Shown here: piece after piece, positions 1 through 6,631 of the stretch
Layout of the letters: every line of letters begins with the position of its first letter
Position numbering within the stretch: the first letter of the stretch is position 1
NCBI GenBank assembly: GCA_002415335.1
Contig: DHXL01000187.1
Span: 1,742 to 10,553, forward strand
Direction of reading: 5' to 3'
Source: Oxalobacteraceae bacterium UBA5157
Lineage (GTDB): Bacteria > Pseudomonadota > Gammaproteobacteria > Burkholderiales > Burkholderiaceae_D
DNA: 8,812 bases
The notes under the pieces: model-generated
What the model saw: the letters and a program-made list of their open reading frames with translations, nothing else
What the model was told of the DNA's origin: nothing
Databases searched by the model: none
Program-made: the position numbers and the translations under genes

Positions 1-1502
1 GGCGACTGGCCGCGGTATGCATCGTCGATGCCGATCACGCAGACTTCCGCGACCGCCGGGTGCTCGTAAATCGCTTCCTCGACATTGCGCGGATAGACGT
101 TGTAGCCGCCGCACAGGATCATGTCCTTGGTGCGGTCGACGATGTAGACGTAGCCGTCCTCATCCATGTAGCCGACGTCGCCGGTGCGGAAGAATCCATC
201 GGCGGTCATCGCCTCGGCGGTTGCGGCTGGATTCTTCCAGTAGCCTTTCATCACGTTCGGACCGCTGATGCACAATTCGCCGCGCTCGCCTTGTGCGACA
301 TAGTGGTCAGGCGCATCGATGCTGGCGAACTTGATCGTGACACCGCTGATCGGGATGCCGCAGGAGCCGGCTCTTTGCTCACCGTGCAACGGCGTAAACG
401 TACCGGTCGGCGAGGTCTCGGTCATGCCCCACCCTTCCAGCAAACGGCAGCCGGTAAGCCGCTGGAATTGTTGATTCACTTCGACCGGCAGCGGCGCACC
501 GCCGGAGCCGCAGAACTTGAGCGTGCTCAGGTCGAATTTGCCGATGTCCGGATAGCCGATGATCGCGGTGTACATGGTCGGCACACCAGGGAATACCGTG
601 ACCTTCTTGGCCGCCAGATCCTTGACCACCGCATCGAGGTCGAACTTCGTATGCAAAATGATTTCCGCCGCGATGCGAATGCCGAACAGCATGTTGACCG
701 TCAGCGCATAGATGTGAAATAGCGGCAGCACCGCCAGCACGCGCTCCTGGCCCTCGTGCAGCACTTTCGGCTCGCCGTTCACGGTCGCCAGCATCTGACC
801 GCATGCGGCGCTCAAATTACCGTGCGTGAGCATGGCGCCTTTGGGTTGGCCGGTGGTGCCGCCGGTGTATTGCAGCACCGCGATCGCTTGCCCGACATCC
901 GCGATCGGATAGTCGTGGTACGCGCCGTCGTTGTCCAGCAACTGCATGAAAGCAAGGTGTTGGTCGTCGGCCGCGACTTCGCTTAACTGGCCAGCGAGCT
1001 TTAATTTTGCATGGACGGCATCCGGAAAACCGCTCATCTCGCCCAGATTGCCGACCACCAGTTTCTGCAAACGCGTGGTGCCGAGCAGCGTGTTCATCTG
1101 CGGATACAACGCCGCCAGATCGAGCGTGACGATGATATCGGTCTCGCTATCGTCGACCTTGTGCGCCAACACCTTTTCCGCGTCGAGCGGAGAGTAATTG
1201 ACCACGGTGCCGCCGGCTTTCAGCACACCGAAAAAACTGATCACGTAGTGCGGAGTGTTGGGCAGGTAGAGCCCGACATGCACACCCGGCTTGACCCCCA
1301 GCTGCTGGAATCCCTTGGCGGCGCGGTTAGCCAGTTGTTCCAGTTCACGGTAGCTTATTTTGCGTCCCATGAAATCCAGCGCCGGATGATCGGGCCATTT
1401 CGCCGCCGTATCATCCAGAATTTGCGGCACCGGCATCACGGGAAGTTCTGCATCCCAGCTTACGCCGGCCGGGTACGATTTTATCCAGGGAAATTCAGCC
1501 AT
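1..1502 (-). CDS. AMP-forming acyl-CoA ligase (long-chain fatty acid/dicarboxylate type), C-terminus cut by window edge
   Basis: Activates a carboxylic acid with ATP to an acyl-adenylate and then to acyl-CoA, probably in the cytoplasm as the entry step of the pathway. I translated the minus strand from the ATG at 1502-1500 (MAEFPWIKSY...); the frame stays open to the window edge for 500 codons. Landmarks of the ANL superfamily are clear: the phosphate-binding motif YTGGTTGQPKG at residues 212-222, GWGMTET at 357-363, and TGD at 440-442 followed by DRTKDMI and GGYNVYPRN. The family is usually about 550-560 residues, so roughly the last 55-60 are missing, including the A10 catalytic lysine. The ribosome site is weak (AGGT about 8 bases upstream). 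It lies 41 bases after the NAD-type SDR and is the last visible gene of the operon. Substrate chain length cannot be read from the sequence; FadD-like or PimA-like names are both possible. Confidence 0.93.
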   Translation of the reverse strand, partial: MAEFPWIKSYPAGVSWDAELPVMPVPQILDDTAAKWPDHPALDFMGRKISYRELEQLANRAAKGFQQLGVKPGVHVGLYLPNTPHYVISFFGVLKAGGTVVNYSPLDAEKVLAHKVDDSETDIIVTLDLAALYPQMNTLLGTTRLQKLVVGNLGEMSGFPDAVHAKLKLAGQLSEVAADDQHLAFMQLLDNDGAYHDYPIADVGQAIAVLQYTGGTTGQPKGAMLTHGNLSAACGQMLATVNGEPKVLHEGQERVLAVLPLFHIYALTVNMLFGIRIAAEIILHTKFDLDAVVKDLAAKKVTVFPGVPTMYTAIIGYPDIGKFDLSTLKFCGSGGAPLPVEVNQQFQRLTGCRLLEGWGMTETSPTGTFTPLHGEQRAGSCGIPISGVTIKFASIDAPDHYVAQGERGELCISGPNVMKGYWKNPAATAEAMTADGFFRTGDVGYMDEDGYVYIVDRTKDMILCGGYNVYPRNVEEAIYEHPAVAEVCVIGIDDAYRGQS

Positions 1503-1543
1503 GTTCGATACCTAGAAAACGTTAAAGGTCGGTCGTGCTACGA

Positions 1544-2308
1544 TCACACTACGGTCAAGCCGCCATCGACCGCCAGTTGATGGCCGACCACGAACGACGC
1601 CGCGTCCGAGCACAGCCACAGCACTGCGCCGGCAATTTCTTCGGCTTCGCCGATACGGCCGATCGGGTGCACGCTTTGCATCAGCTTCGCCCGTTTCGGC
1701 TCGCGCTCCAATGCCCGATCCATCATCTCGGTGCGGATGACGCCGGGACATACGCTGTTGATGCGGATGCCAGCCCTGCCGTATTCAGCGCCCGCCGTCT
1801 TCGTCATGCCGACCACCGCGTGCTTGCTGGCCGCGTAGGCCGGCTGCAGCGGAGCCCCGACCAGGCCTGCGACCGATGCGGTGTTGACGATGGCGCCGGC
1901 GCCTTGTTTTTGCATCTGACGGATTTCGTACTTCATGCACAGAAACGTGCCCTTGACGTTGACGTTGATGATGCGGTCGAACAGCGCTTCGTCGCAGTCG
2001 GCCAGCCGCTGGCTCTCCTCCTCGATGCCGGCATTATTGAATGCGCAATCGAGCCGGCCGAAGCTGTCCACCACCTTCGCCACCATCGCCTCAACCTGAT
2101 CCGCCTTGGTGACGTCGGCCCGAATGAAGATCGCGTCGCCGCCGGCTTGCCGGATCATGGCCACGGTTTCTTCGCCGCCGGCGACGGCGAAATCGGATAC
2201 CGCCACCCGCGCGCCGGCCTGCCCGAAGGCCAGCGCAGTCGCGCGTCCGATGCCACCGGCACCGCCGGTGACGAGTACTGCTTTTCCTGCAAATGCTTGT
2301 ACGGCCAT
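1544..2308 (-). CDS. Short-chain dehydrogenase/reductase (classical SDR, NAD type)
   Basis: A 254-residue classical SDR, the normal length for the family, expected to interconvert an alcohol and a ketone. Residues 14-21 form the dinucleotide motif TGGAGGIG, NNAG is at 91-94, and the catalytic tetrad is N115, S145, Y158 and K162 (YAASK). D39 ends the second beta strand (VAVSDF), which in this family binds the adenosine ribose hydroxyls and indicates NAD(H) rather than NADP(H). The C-terminus carries the usual VDGG segment. The start has AGGAT 5 bases upstream and the gene lies 24 bases after the acyl-CoA dehydrogenase. In this operon it most likely oxidises a hydroxyacyl-CoA or hydroxy acid, but the substrate is inferred from neighbours only. 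Confidence 0.93.
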   Translation of the reverse strand: MAVQAFAGKAVLVTGGAGGIGRATALAFGQAGARVAVSDFAVAGGEETVAMIRQAGGDAIFIRADVTKADQVEAMVAKVVDSFGRLDCAFNNAGIEEESQRLADCDEALFDRIINVNVKGTFLCMKYEIRQMQKQGAGAIVNTASVAGLVGAPLQPAYAASKHAVVGMTKTAGAEYGRAGIRINSVCPGVIRTEMMDRALEREPKRAKLMQSVHPIGRIGEAEEIAGAVLWLCSDAASFVVGHQLAVDGGLTVV

Positions 2309-2332
2309 ATAGATCCTAAGCAGGTTGGTTTC

Positions 2333-3559
2333 TCATTTCTTCTTCGGCTTGTATTTCGACAATTCGAGTTTGCCGACCTGATTGCGGTGCACTTCATCCG
2401 GACCGTCGGCGATGCGCAGCGAGCGGGCGCTCGCGTAGGCATGCGCCAGGAACGGGTCGGCCATGCCGCCGCCGCCCTGCGCCTGGATCGCCCAGTCAAT
2501 CACGCGACAAGCCATGTTCGGTGCCGCCACCTTGATCATCGCGATCTCTTTTGCCGCCGCCTTGTTGCCGACCGTGTCCATCATCTGGGCCGCATTCAAT
2601 ACCAGGAAGCGCGCCTGGTCGATCAGGATGCGCGCTTCCGCGATGCGTTCCAGCGTGACGGTTTGTTCCGCTACCGGTTTGCCGAAGGCGACCCGCGTCA
2701 GCGTGCGCTTGCACATTTGTTCCAGCGCGCGCTCGGCCAGGCCGATCAGGCGCATGCAGTGATGGATGCGGCCAGGCCCGAGGCGGCCCTGCGCGATTTC
2801 AAAGCCGCGGCCTTCGCCCAGCAGGATGTTGGAGACCGGCACCCGGACATTTTCGAACAGGGTTTCGGCGTGGCCGTGCGGCGCATCGTCGAAGCCGAAC
2901 ACCGGCAAGTGGCGCACGATGGTGACGCCCGGGGTGTCGCGCGGCACGATGATCATCGATTGCTGCGCGTGCTTGCTTGGATTGGCGGGATCGGTCTTGC
3001 CCATGAAAATAAACAGTTTGCAGCGCGGGTCATTGGCGCCGGACGACCACCATTTGCGGCCGTTGATCACGTAATGGTCGCCGTCGCGCACGATGCTGCT
3101 TTCGATGTTGGTGGCGTCGGATGAAGCGACTGCCGGTTCCGTCATCGCGAAGCAGGAGCGAAGTTTGCCTTCCAGCAGCGGCGTCAGCCATTGCTTTTGC
3201 TGTTCCGGCGTGCCGTAGCGCGCCAGTACTTCCATGTTGCCGGTGTCGGGGGCGCTGCAATTGAACACTTCCGGCGCCCAGCTGGCGCGACCCATGATTT
3301 CGCACAGTGGCGCGTATTCGAGATTGGTGAGGCCGGCGCCGTGTTCGGATTCCGGCAGAAACAGATTCCACAATTCGGCGGCATGCGCCTTCTTCTTCAG
3401 CTCTTCGATCACGATAGTCGGGATCCACGCATTGCCCTTGGCACGATTGGCTTCGATCTCGCCGAAGAAGCGCGCTTCGTTCGGGTAGATATTTTCTGCC
3501 ATGAAAGCGGTCAGGCGTGCTTGCAGTTGTTGTACCTTGGGGCTGTATTGGAAATCCAT
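2333..3559 (-). CDS. Acyl-CoA dehydrogenase, ACAD10/ACAD11-like
   Basis: A 408-residue flavoprotein of the acyl-CoA dehydrogenase superfamily, full length. The FAD/substrate motif FAMTEP is at 137-142, RKWWSSGA at 168-175, the RVAFGKP segment at 289-295, and the flavin-contacting QAQGGGGM at 359-366. At the position of the catalytic glutamate of medium-chain dehydrogenase (YEGT) this protein has D385 within ADGPDEVH (384-391). That signature is typical of the ACAD domains of mammalian ACAD10 and ACAD11 and their bacterial relatives, some of which act on 4-phospho-acyl-CoA rather than performing plain dehydrogenation. The start is well supported by GGAG 6 bases upstream. The C-terminus is lysine-rich (KPKKK). 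It sits between the thioesterase (51 bases away) and the NAD-type SDR (24 bases). Family assignment is firm; the reaction (dehydrogenation or phosphate elimination) is not decided by sequence. Confidence 0.94.
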   Translation of the reverse strand: MDFQYSPKVQQLQARLTAFMAENIYPNEARFFGEIEANRAKGNAWIPTIVIEELKKKAHAAELWNLFLPESEHGAGLTNLEYAPLCEIMGRASWAPEVFNCSAPDTGNMEVLARYGTPEQQKQWLTPLLEGKLRSCFAMTEPAVASSDATNIESSIVRDGDHYVINGRKWWSSGANDPRCKLFIFMGKTDPANPSKHAQQSMIIVPRDTPGVTIVRHLPVFGFDDAPHGHAETLFENVRVPVSNILLGEGRGFEIAQGRLGPGRIHHCMRLIGLAERALEQMCKRTLTRVAFGKPVAEQTVTLERIAEARILIDQARFLVLNAAQMMDTVGNKAAAKEIAMIKVAAPNMACRVIDWAIQAQGGGGMADPFLAHAYASARSLRIADGPDEVHRNQVGKLELSKYKPKKK

Positions 3560-3598
3560 TTGATTCTCCGTTGGTTTGCGTGCTTGGTGGTGTTCGAA

Positions 3599-3614
3599 TT
3601 GTTCAGTTGTTCAG
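3599..3614. repeat. Tandem 8-bp duplication over a stop codon
   Basis: TTGTTCAG occurs twice without a gap at 3599-3606 and 3607-3614. The second copy contains the stop codon of the upstream thioesterase gene (TCA at 3611-3613 on the plus strand). Probably a small slippage duplication; no function is suggested. Confidence 0.7.
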
Positions 3615-4114
3615 TCTTTTACCGGCTCGATGCTGCGCGCGGTCGCGAGCGCGGTCGCACACAGAGTCTCCTGCCCGTCGTTCACCGCGTAGACGTCGGC
3701 GGCGCATACGGTGATCAATTTTCCCGGGGTAATGACCCAGCCGCGCGCCACGAGTTTTTGACCACTGGCCGGGCCGACAATCTTGAGCGTGCAATCGATG
3801 CTGGCATTACTCCATCCGGGTGGCAGCAGCGTCCAGGCCGACGCGATCGCCGCAAAATCGGCGGCGGCGAATATCGGCGTGGCCTGCATCTGGCCGGGAC
3901 GAAAACTCAATTCCTCGCGGTACGGGATCTCCAGCTCGACCGCCCCGGCGGCGATGCTGAGGAAACGCAAGCCAAGGAATTTCGCCATCGGCATCCCCAG
4001 CACGCCAGTCTTCAGCTGTTCGGCCCGTTCCGGGCTCATTACATGTAGTTGCTTGCTCAACATCATCTCCTCAAGCTGCCGGCTGTCCGCGTCAACCCTG
4101 TCTATCGCATTCAT
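3611..4114 (-). CDS. PaaI-like hotdog-fold acyl-CoA thioesterase
   Basis: A 167-residue protein matching the PaaI/hotdog thioesterase pattern, expected to hydrolyse acyl-CoA to free acid and CoA and so relieve CoA trapping. The core shows GMPMAKFLGLRF (40-51), the helix region RPGQMQATPIFAAADFAAIA (72-91), and the following strands SIDCTLKIVGPA and LVARGWVITPGK. D86 aligns with the catalytic aspartate of PaaI, but the family's HGG is not present; Q77 falls where the histidine is expected. The start is uncertain. The ATG at 4114 lies 11 bases after the preceding SDR stop without a clear ribosome site, while GAGGAG at 4067-4072 sits 6 bases before a TTG at 4060 and 3 before an ATG at 4063. Either start leaves the fold intact. 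A hydratase-like hotdog role is less likely. Confidence 0.85.
   Translation of the reverse strand: MNAIDRVDADSRQLEEMMLSKQLHVMSPERAEQLKTGVLGMPMAKFLGLRFLSIAAGAVELEIPYREELSFRPGQMQATPIFAAADFAAIASAWTLLPPGWSNASIDCTLKIVGPASGQKLVARGWVITPGKLITVCAADVYAVNDGQETLCATALATARSIEPVKD
4067..4072 (-). promoter_or_regulatory. Shine-Dalgarno-like GAGGAG inside the thioesterase reading frame
   Basis: On the minus strand GAGGAG is followed by ATGATGTTG. The spacing of 6 bases to the TTG, or 3 to the second ATG, would give a protein shorter by 18 or 17 residues. It competes with the upstream ATG at 4114, which has no recognisable ribosome site. Confidence 0.4.
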
Positions 4115-4125
4115 AAACTGGCGAG

Positions 4126-4896
4126 TCAGGACGCCAAATAGCCGCCGTCAACATTGATGCAGGCCCCGGTTGTATAGCTCGCCGCATTCGACGCCAGATA
4201 CAGCACGGTGCCAGCCATCTCGCCTGGCTCGGCGATGCGCTTCATCGGGATCCGCGTCAGCGCGATTTCCATGATGGCAGGATTGTGAAACAGCGCCGAC
4301 GCGAACTTGGTGTCGGTCGCGCCCGGCAGCAACGCATTGACGCGCACGCCCATCGGCGCGCATTCCTTGGCAAACGCCTTCGTCATCGAGATCACCGCCG
4401 CCTTGGTGATCGAATAAATTCCTTGCAGCGCGCCCGGCGTCACGCCGTTGACCGAGGCCACGTTGACGATGCTGCCGCCGCCGTTTTTCGCCATCAGTTT
4501 GGCGCCCTGCGCCGACATGAAAAAATAGCCACGGATGTTGACGTCCACGGTCTTTTGGAAAGCCGACAAATCGGTGTCGTAGATCGGCCCGAAATGCGGA
4601 TTGGTGGCGGCGTTGTTGACCAGGATGTCGAGCCGGCCGTGCAGCGTTTCGATGTCGGCGAACAGCTTGTCGATTTGCGTCATCTCGCCGATATGGCAAG
4701 CCAGCGCCTCAGCCTTGCCACCGGCGGCCTGGATCGCGGCGACCACCGTTTCGCAGGCTTCGGCCTTGCGGCTCGATACGATGACGTGCGCACCATAGGC
4801 GGCCAGCGTCTTGGCGATGGCTTCGCCGATGCCGCGGCTGGCGCCGGTGACGAGGGCGACCTTGCCGGTCAAATCAAACAGGTCAGTGCTGGCCAT
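4126..4896 (-). CDS. Short-chain dehydrogenase/reductase (classical SDR, NADP type)
   Basis: A classical SDR of 256 residues. I chose the ATG at 4896 because AAGGAAG (4905-4911) precedes it by 8 bases and the protein then begins like its family (MASTDLFDLTGKVALVTG). An in-frame ATG at 4950 would add 18 residues and overlap the phosphatase gene. TGASRGIG lies at 17-24, NNAA (variant of NNAG) at 94-97, and the tetrad is N120, S148, Y161 and K165 (YSITK). After the second beta strand it has SSRK with R43, the mark of NADP(H) binding, unlike the other SDR of the operon. The tail carries VDGG. It lies 17 bases downstream of the phosphatase-fold gene and 11 bases upstream of the thioesterase, so it is probably cotranscribed. 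The substrate is unknown; a hydroxy/ketoacyl-CoA is the likely guess. Confidence 0.92.
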   Translation of the reverse strand: MASTDLFDLTGKVALVTGASRGIGEAIAKTLAAYGAHVIVSSRKAEACETVVAAIQAAGGKAEALACHIGEMTQIDKLFADIETLHGRLDILVNNAATNPHFGPIYDTDLSAFQKTVDVNIRGYFFMSAQGAKLMAKNGGGSIVNVASVNGVTPGALQGIYSITKAAVISMTKAFAKECAPMGVRVNALLPGATDTKFASALFHNPAIMEIALTRIPMKRIAEPGEMAGTVLYLASNAASYTTGACINVDGGYLAS

Positions 4897-4904
4897 GTTG
4901 CGAA

Positions 4905-4911
4905 CTTCCTT
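4905..4911 (-). promoter_or_regulatory. Ribosome binding site deciding the NADP-type SDR start
   Basis: AAGGAAG on the minus strand, 8 bases before the ATG at 4896 and inside the 17-base gap after the phosphatase stop codon. It favours the 256-residue start over the longer one at 4950. Confidence 0.7.
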
Positions 4912-4913
4912 GG

Positions 4914-5621
4914 TTAGCGGTAAGTCACGGAGTGCTTTTCCCCGAGCCATTCCAGATGCGAAAAATTGTTCAGGTAACTAAGGCTGACCCGGCCCGACTG
5001 ATAGAGCAGCTTGGTCACGGCGCTGTTGACGAGCGACCAGTTGAGTTCGGCCATCTGCCGGTCCTGCAAGCCGAGCAAGTGCTGGCACAGCGTGGCGATG
5101 GTGCCGCCCGAGGTAAACACGATAATGTTTTGCGACTGGCCGGCGCTGTCGAGCAGGCGCTCGAGCGCGGCGACGCAGCGCTGGCGGAATACCGGCCATG
5201 GTTCGCGGTAGTCGGCGTCATGCGCGCCGCTCATCCAGCGCGTCATCGATTCCTGGAATATCTGCTGGAAGACACGCTTGCCGTTTTCGTTTTCGGCCAG
5301 GAACTGCTTGATCGCTCCGGGAACGGCGAAATCCGGGCGATGCCGGACCAGGACGTCATCGTGATCGTATTCATTGAAGCCGGGATCGGTTTCCCAATCG
5401 GTATGGACGCGCTGCGCTTTCGGCAACGCCTGGATGCAGGCATCCGCAGTTTGCCGGTGGCGCTTCAGGCTGCCTGTCACGACCCGGTCGAAACTCTGCC
5501 TGCAGTTGGCAAACCATTCCCCCAGCAGGCGCGCCTGCTCGCTGCCGAGCTCGGACAAACGGTCGTAGTCCTCGGTGCCGAACGACGCCTGACCGTGCCG
5601 TACCAGATAGATTTGTCCCAT
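4914..5621 (-). CDS. Histidine-phosphatase-superfamily protein with the second active-site histidine replaced
   Basis: A 235-residue protein of the phosphoglycerate-mutase-like (histidine phosphatase) fold. The N-terminal YLVRHGQASFG holds the nucleophile H9 with R8 and G10; a second basic cluster LKRHRQTA (52-59) and E84 in GFNEYD also match the family. At the place of the second catalytic histidine (normally SHGG) it has FTSGG at 169-173, so S171 replaces the histidine. Proteins of this kind are annotated as histidine phosphatases in operons with acyl-CoA enzymes, so the change may be a subfamily trait, and activity is uncertain. The ATG at 5621 has AAGGAT upstream at good spacing. It is the first gene of the operon, divergent from the LysR gene. 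No signal peptide is seen, so it should be cytoplasmic. A role in phosphate removal from an acyl-CoA intermediate is inference from context. Confidence 0.88.
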   Translation of the reverse strand: MGQIYLVRHGQASFGTEDYDRLSELGSEQARLLGEWFANCRQSFDRVVTGSLKRHRQTADACIQALPKAQRVHTDWETDPGFNEYDHDDVLVRHRPDFAVPGAIKQFLAENENGKRVFQQIFQESMTRWMSGAHDADYREPWPVFRQRCVAALERLLDSAGQSQNIIVFTSGGTIATLCQHLLGLQDRQMAELNWSLVNSAVTKLLYQSGRVSLSYLNNFSHLEWLGEKHSVTYR

Positions 5622-5655
5622 GCAGCATCCTTACTCACGGCTTTGAATTGGACTA

Positions 5656-5684
5656 AGCATATCGTCCACGATAGAATCGATCAA
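5656..5684 (-). promoter_or_regulatory. Candidate sigma-70 promoter for the minus-strand operon
   Basis: Read on the minus strand: TTGATC (5684-5679), 17 bases, then TATGCT (5661-5656). Both boxes match the consensus at 4 of 6 positions and spacing is ideal. Transcription would start near 5649, about 28 bases before the first gene. Confidence 0.5.
5660..5673. promoter_or_regulatory. Inverted repeat in promoter spacer, candidate operator
   Basis: TATCGT-CC-ACGATA is a perfect 6-bp inverted repeat with a 2-base centre. It lies almost entirely in the spacer between the -35 and -10 boxes of the minus-strand promoter candidate and next to where the LysR gene's -35 would be. A regulator bound here could act on both promoters. 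The regulator is not identified; the adjacent LysR protein is the natural candidate, although the site does not strictly follow the T-N11-A pattern. Confidence 0.45.
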
Positions 5685-5686
5685 AT

Positions 5687-5706
5687 GAATACTTATAATC
5701 ATATTC
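5687..5706. promoter_or_regulatory. Second inverted repeat around the LysR gene -10 box
   Basis: GAATA (5687-5691) and TATTC (5702-5706) are separated by 10 bases, and the arms extend imperfectly (ATGAATA against TATTCCAT). The -10 box of the LysR promoter lies between the arms, so binding here could mediate autorepression. The short AT-rich arms could also be chance. Confidence 0.3.
5694..5699 (+). promoter_or_regulatory. -10 box of the LysR gene promoter
   Basis: A perfect TATAAT lies 17 bases before the ATG of the LysR gene. No good -35 is found at 16-18 bases upstream (ATAGAA region). Transcription would start near 5706, leaving a leader of only about 10 bases with no ribosome site. Confidence 0.5.
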
Positions 5707-5716
5707 CATAAATATC

Positions 5717-6619
5717 ATGCATATATCCCGAGTCGACCTCAACCTCTTCATCGTGTTCGAAGCAATCTATGTCGAAGGCAGCGTGACCCGCGCCAGCCAG
5801 AAGCTGAATCTGACCCAGCCGGCGATCAGCCATGCGCTGGGCCGGCTGCGGCTGCTGTTTGACGATCCGCTGTTCGTGCGCCAGGGCCATACGATGGTGT
5901 CGACCCCGCTCGCACGCAGCATCATCGAACCGGTGAGGCGCTCGCTGCGCGGTTTTGAAGTGACCCTGAACGGCCTCGACCGCTTCGATCCTGGCACCAC
6001 CCGCAAGAGCTTCACGCTGGCGCTGCGCGACGTGCTGGAAGCGACGGTGCTGCCACCGCTGGTGGTGCAAGTCAGGCGCCAGGCGCCGCTGGTCGATATC
6101 GCCGCAGTCCAGGTCGAGCGGCGCGAGCTTGAACATGAATTGGCGGCCGGTACGCTGGATGTGGCGATCGACGTGCTGCTGCCGCTGTCGAGCGACATCC
6201 TGCACACCCAGATCCTGGTTGACAAGACCGTCGTGGTGGCGCGCCATGGCCATCCGCACATTAACGGCGCGCTCGATCTGACCACCTATCTGGAGCAAGA
6301 TCACATCCTGGCCAGCTCGCGCCGCCGCGGCCCGGGCCTGGAGGATTTCGAACTCAGCCGGCTGGGGGTGCAGCGCCGCATCCTGCTGCGCTGCCAGCAC
6401 TATTTCGCGGCCTGCCGCGTGGTCAGTCAAACCGATTTGCTGTTGACCATGCCTGAGCGTTACGCGCGCGTTGCGAACCAGCAATTCGATAACCAGATCC
6501 TGCCGTTCCCGACCGAGATGCCGCCATTCGACGTCTACCTGTACTGGCACGCCAACGTCGACGACGATCCTGCCAACCGCTGGCTACGCGAACAATTGAT
6601 TCAATCGTTCCGGCAGTAG
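5717..6619 (+). CDS. LysR-type transcriptional regulator
   Basis: A 300-residue LysR-family regulator of normal length. The N-terminal winged helix-turn-helix covers about residues 5-65, with the signature GSVTRASQKLNLTQPAISHA at 21-40 and the following DDPLFVRQG. The C-terminal effector-binding domain (about 96-295) contains the typical LDVAIDV segment near 147-153 and an SQTDLLLTMPER segment at 237-248. It is divergent from the acyl-CoA operon across 95 bases, the classic arrangement for a LysR activator of the neighbouring operon, whose inducer is usually a pathway intermediate. No Shine-Dalgarno is seen before the ATG; the short leader may explain that. The gene is convergent with the CoA-transferase, ending 12 bases from its stop codon. 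The effector is unknown. Confidence 0.93.
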   Translation: MHISRVDLNLFIVFEAIYVEGSVTRASQKLNLTQPAISHALGRLRLLFDDPLFVRQGHTMVSTPLARSIIEPVRRSLRGFEVTLNGLDRFDPGTTRKSFTLALRDVLEATVLPPLVVQVRRQAPLVDIAAVQVERRELEHELAAGTLDVAIDVLLPLSSDILHTQILVDKTVVVARHGHPHINGALDLTTYLEQDHILASSRRRGPGLEDFELSRLGVQRRILLRCQHYFAACRVVSQTDLLLTMPERYARVANQQFDNQILPFPTEMPPFDVYLYWHANVDDDPANRWLREQLIQSFRQ

Positions 6620-6631
6620 CGCGCCCCGCAT

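Noticed and set aside
1535..3124. Plus-strand open frame of 529 codons opposite the NAD-type SDR and the acyl-CoA dehydrogenase
   Set aside because: It covers parts of two well-supported genes on the other strand and has shadow composition with no family motif.
4897..4950. Longer N-terminus of the NADP-type SDR (start at 4950)
   Set aside because: It overlaps the upstream phosphatase gene, adds non-family residues, and the ATG at 4896 has a good ribosome site.
5699..6550. Minus-strand open frame of 283 codons opposite the LysR gene
   Set aside because: The plus strand encodes a full LysR protein with clear motifs; the antisense product is repetitive His/Gln/Arg-rich shadow sequence.
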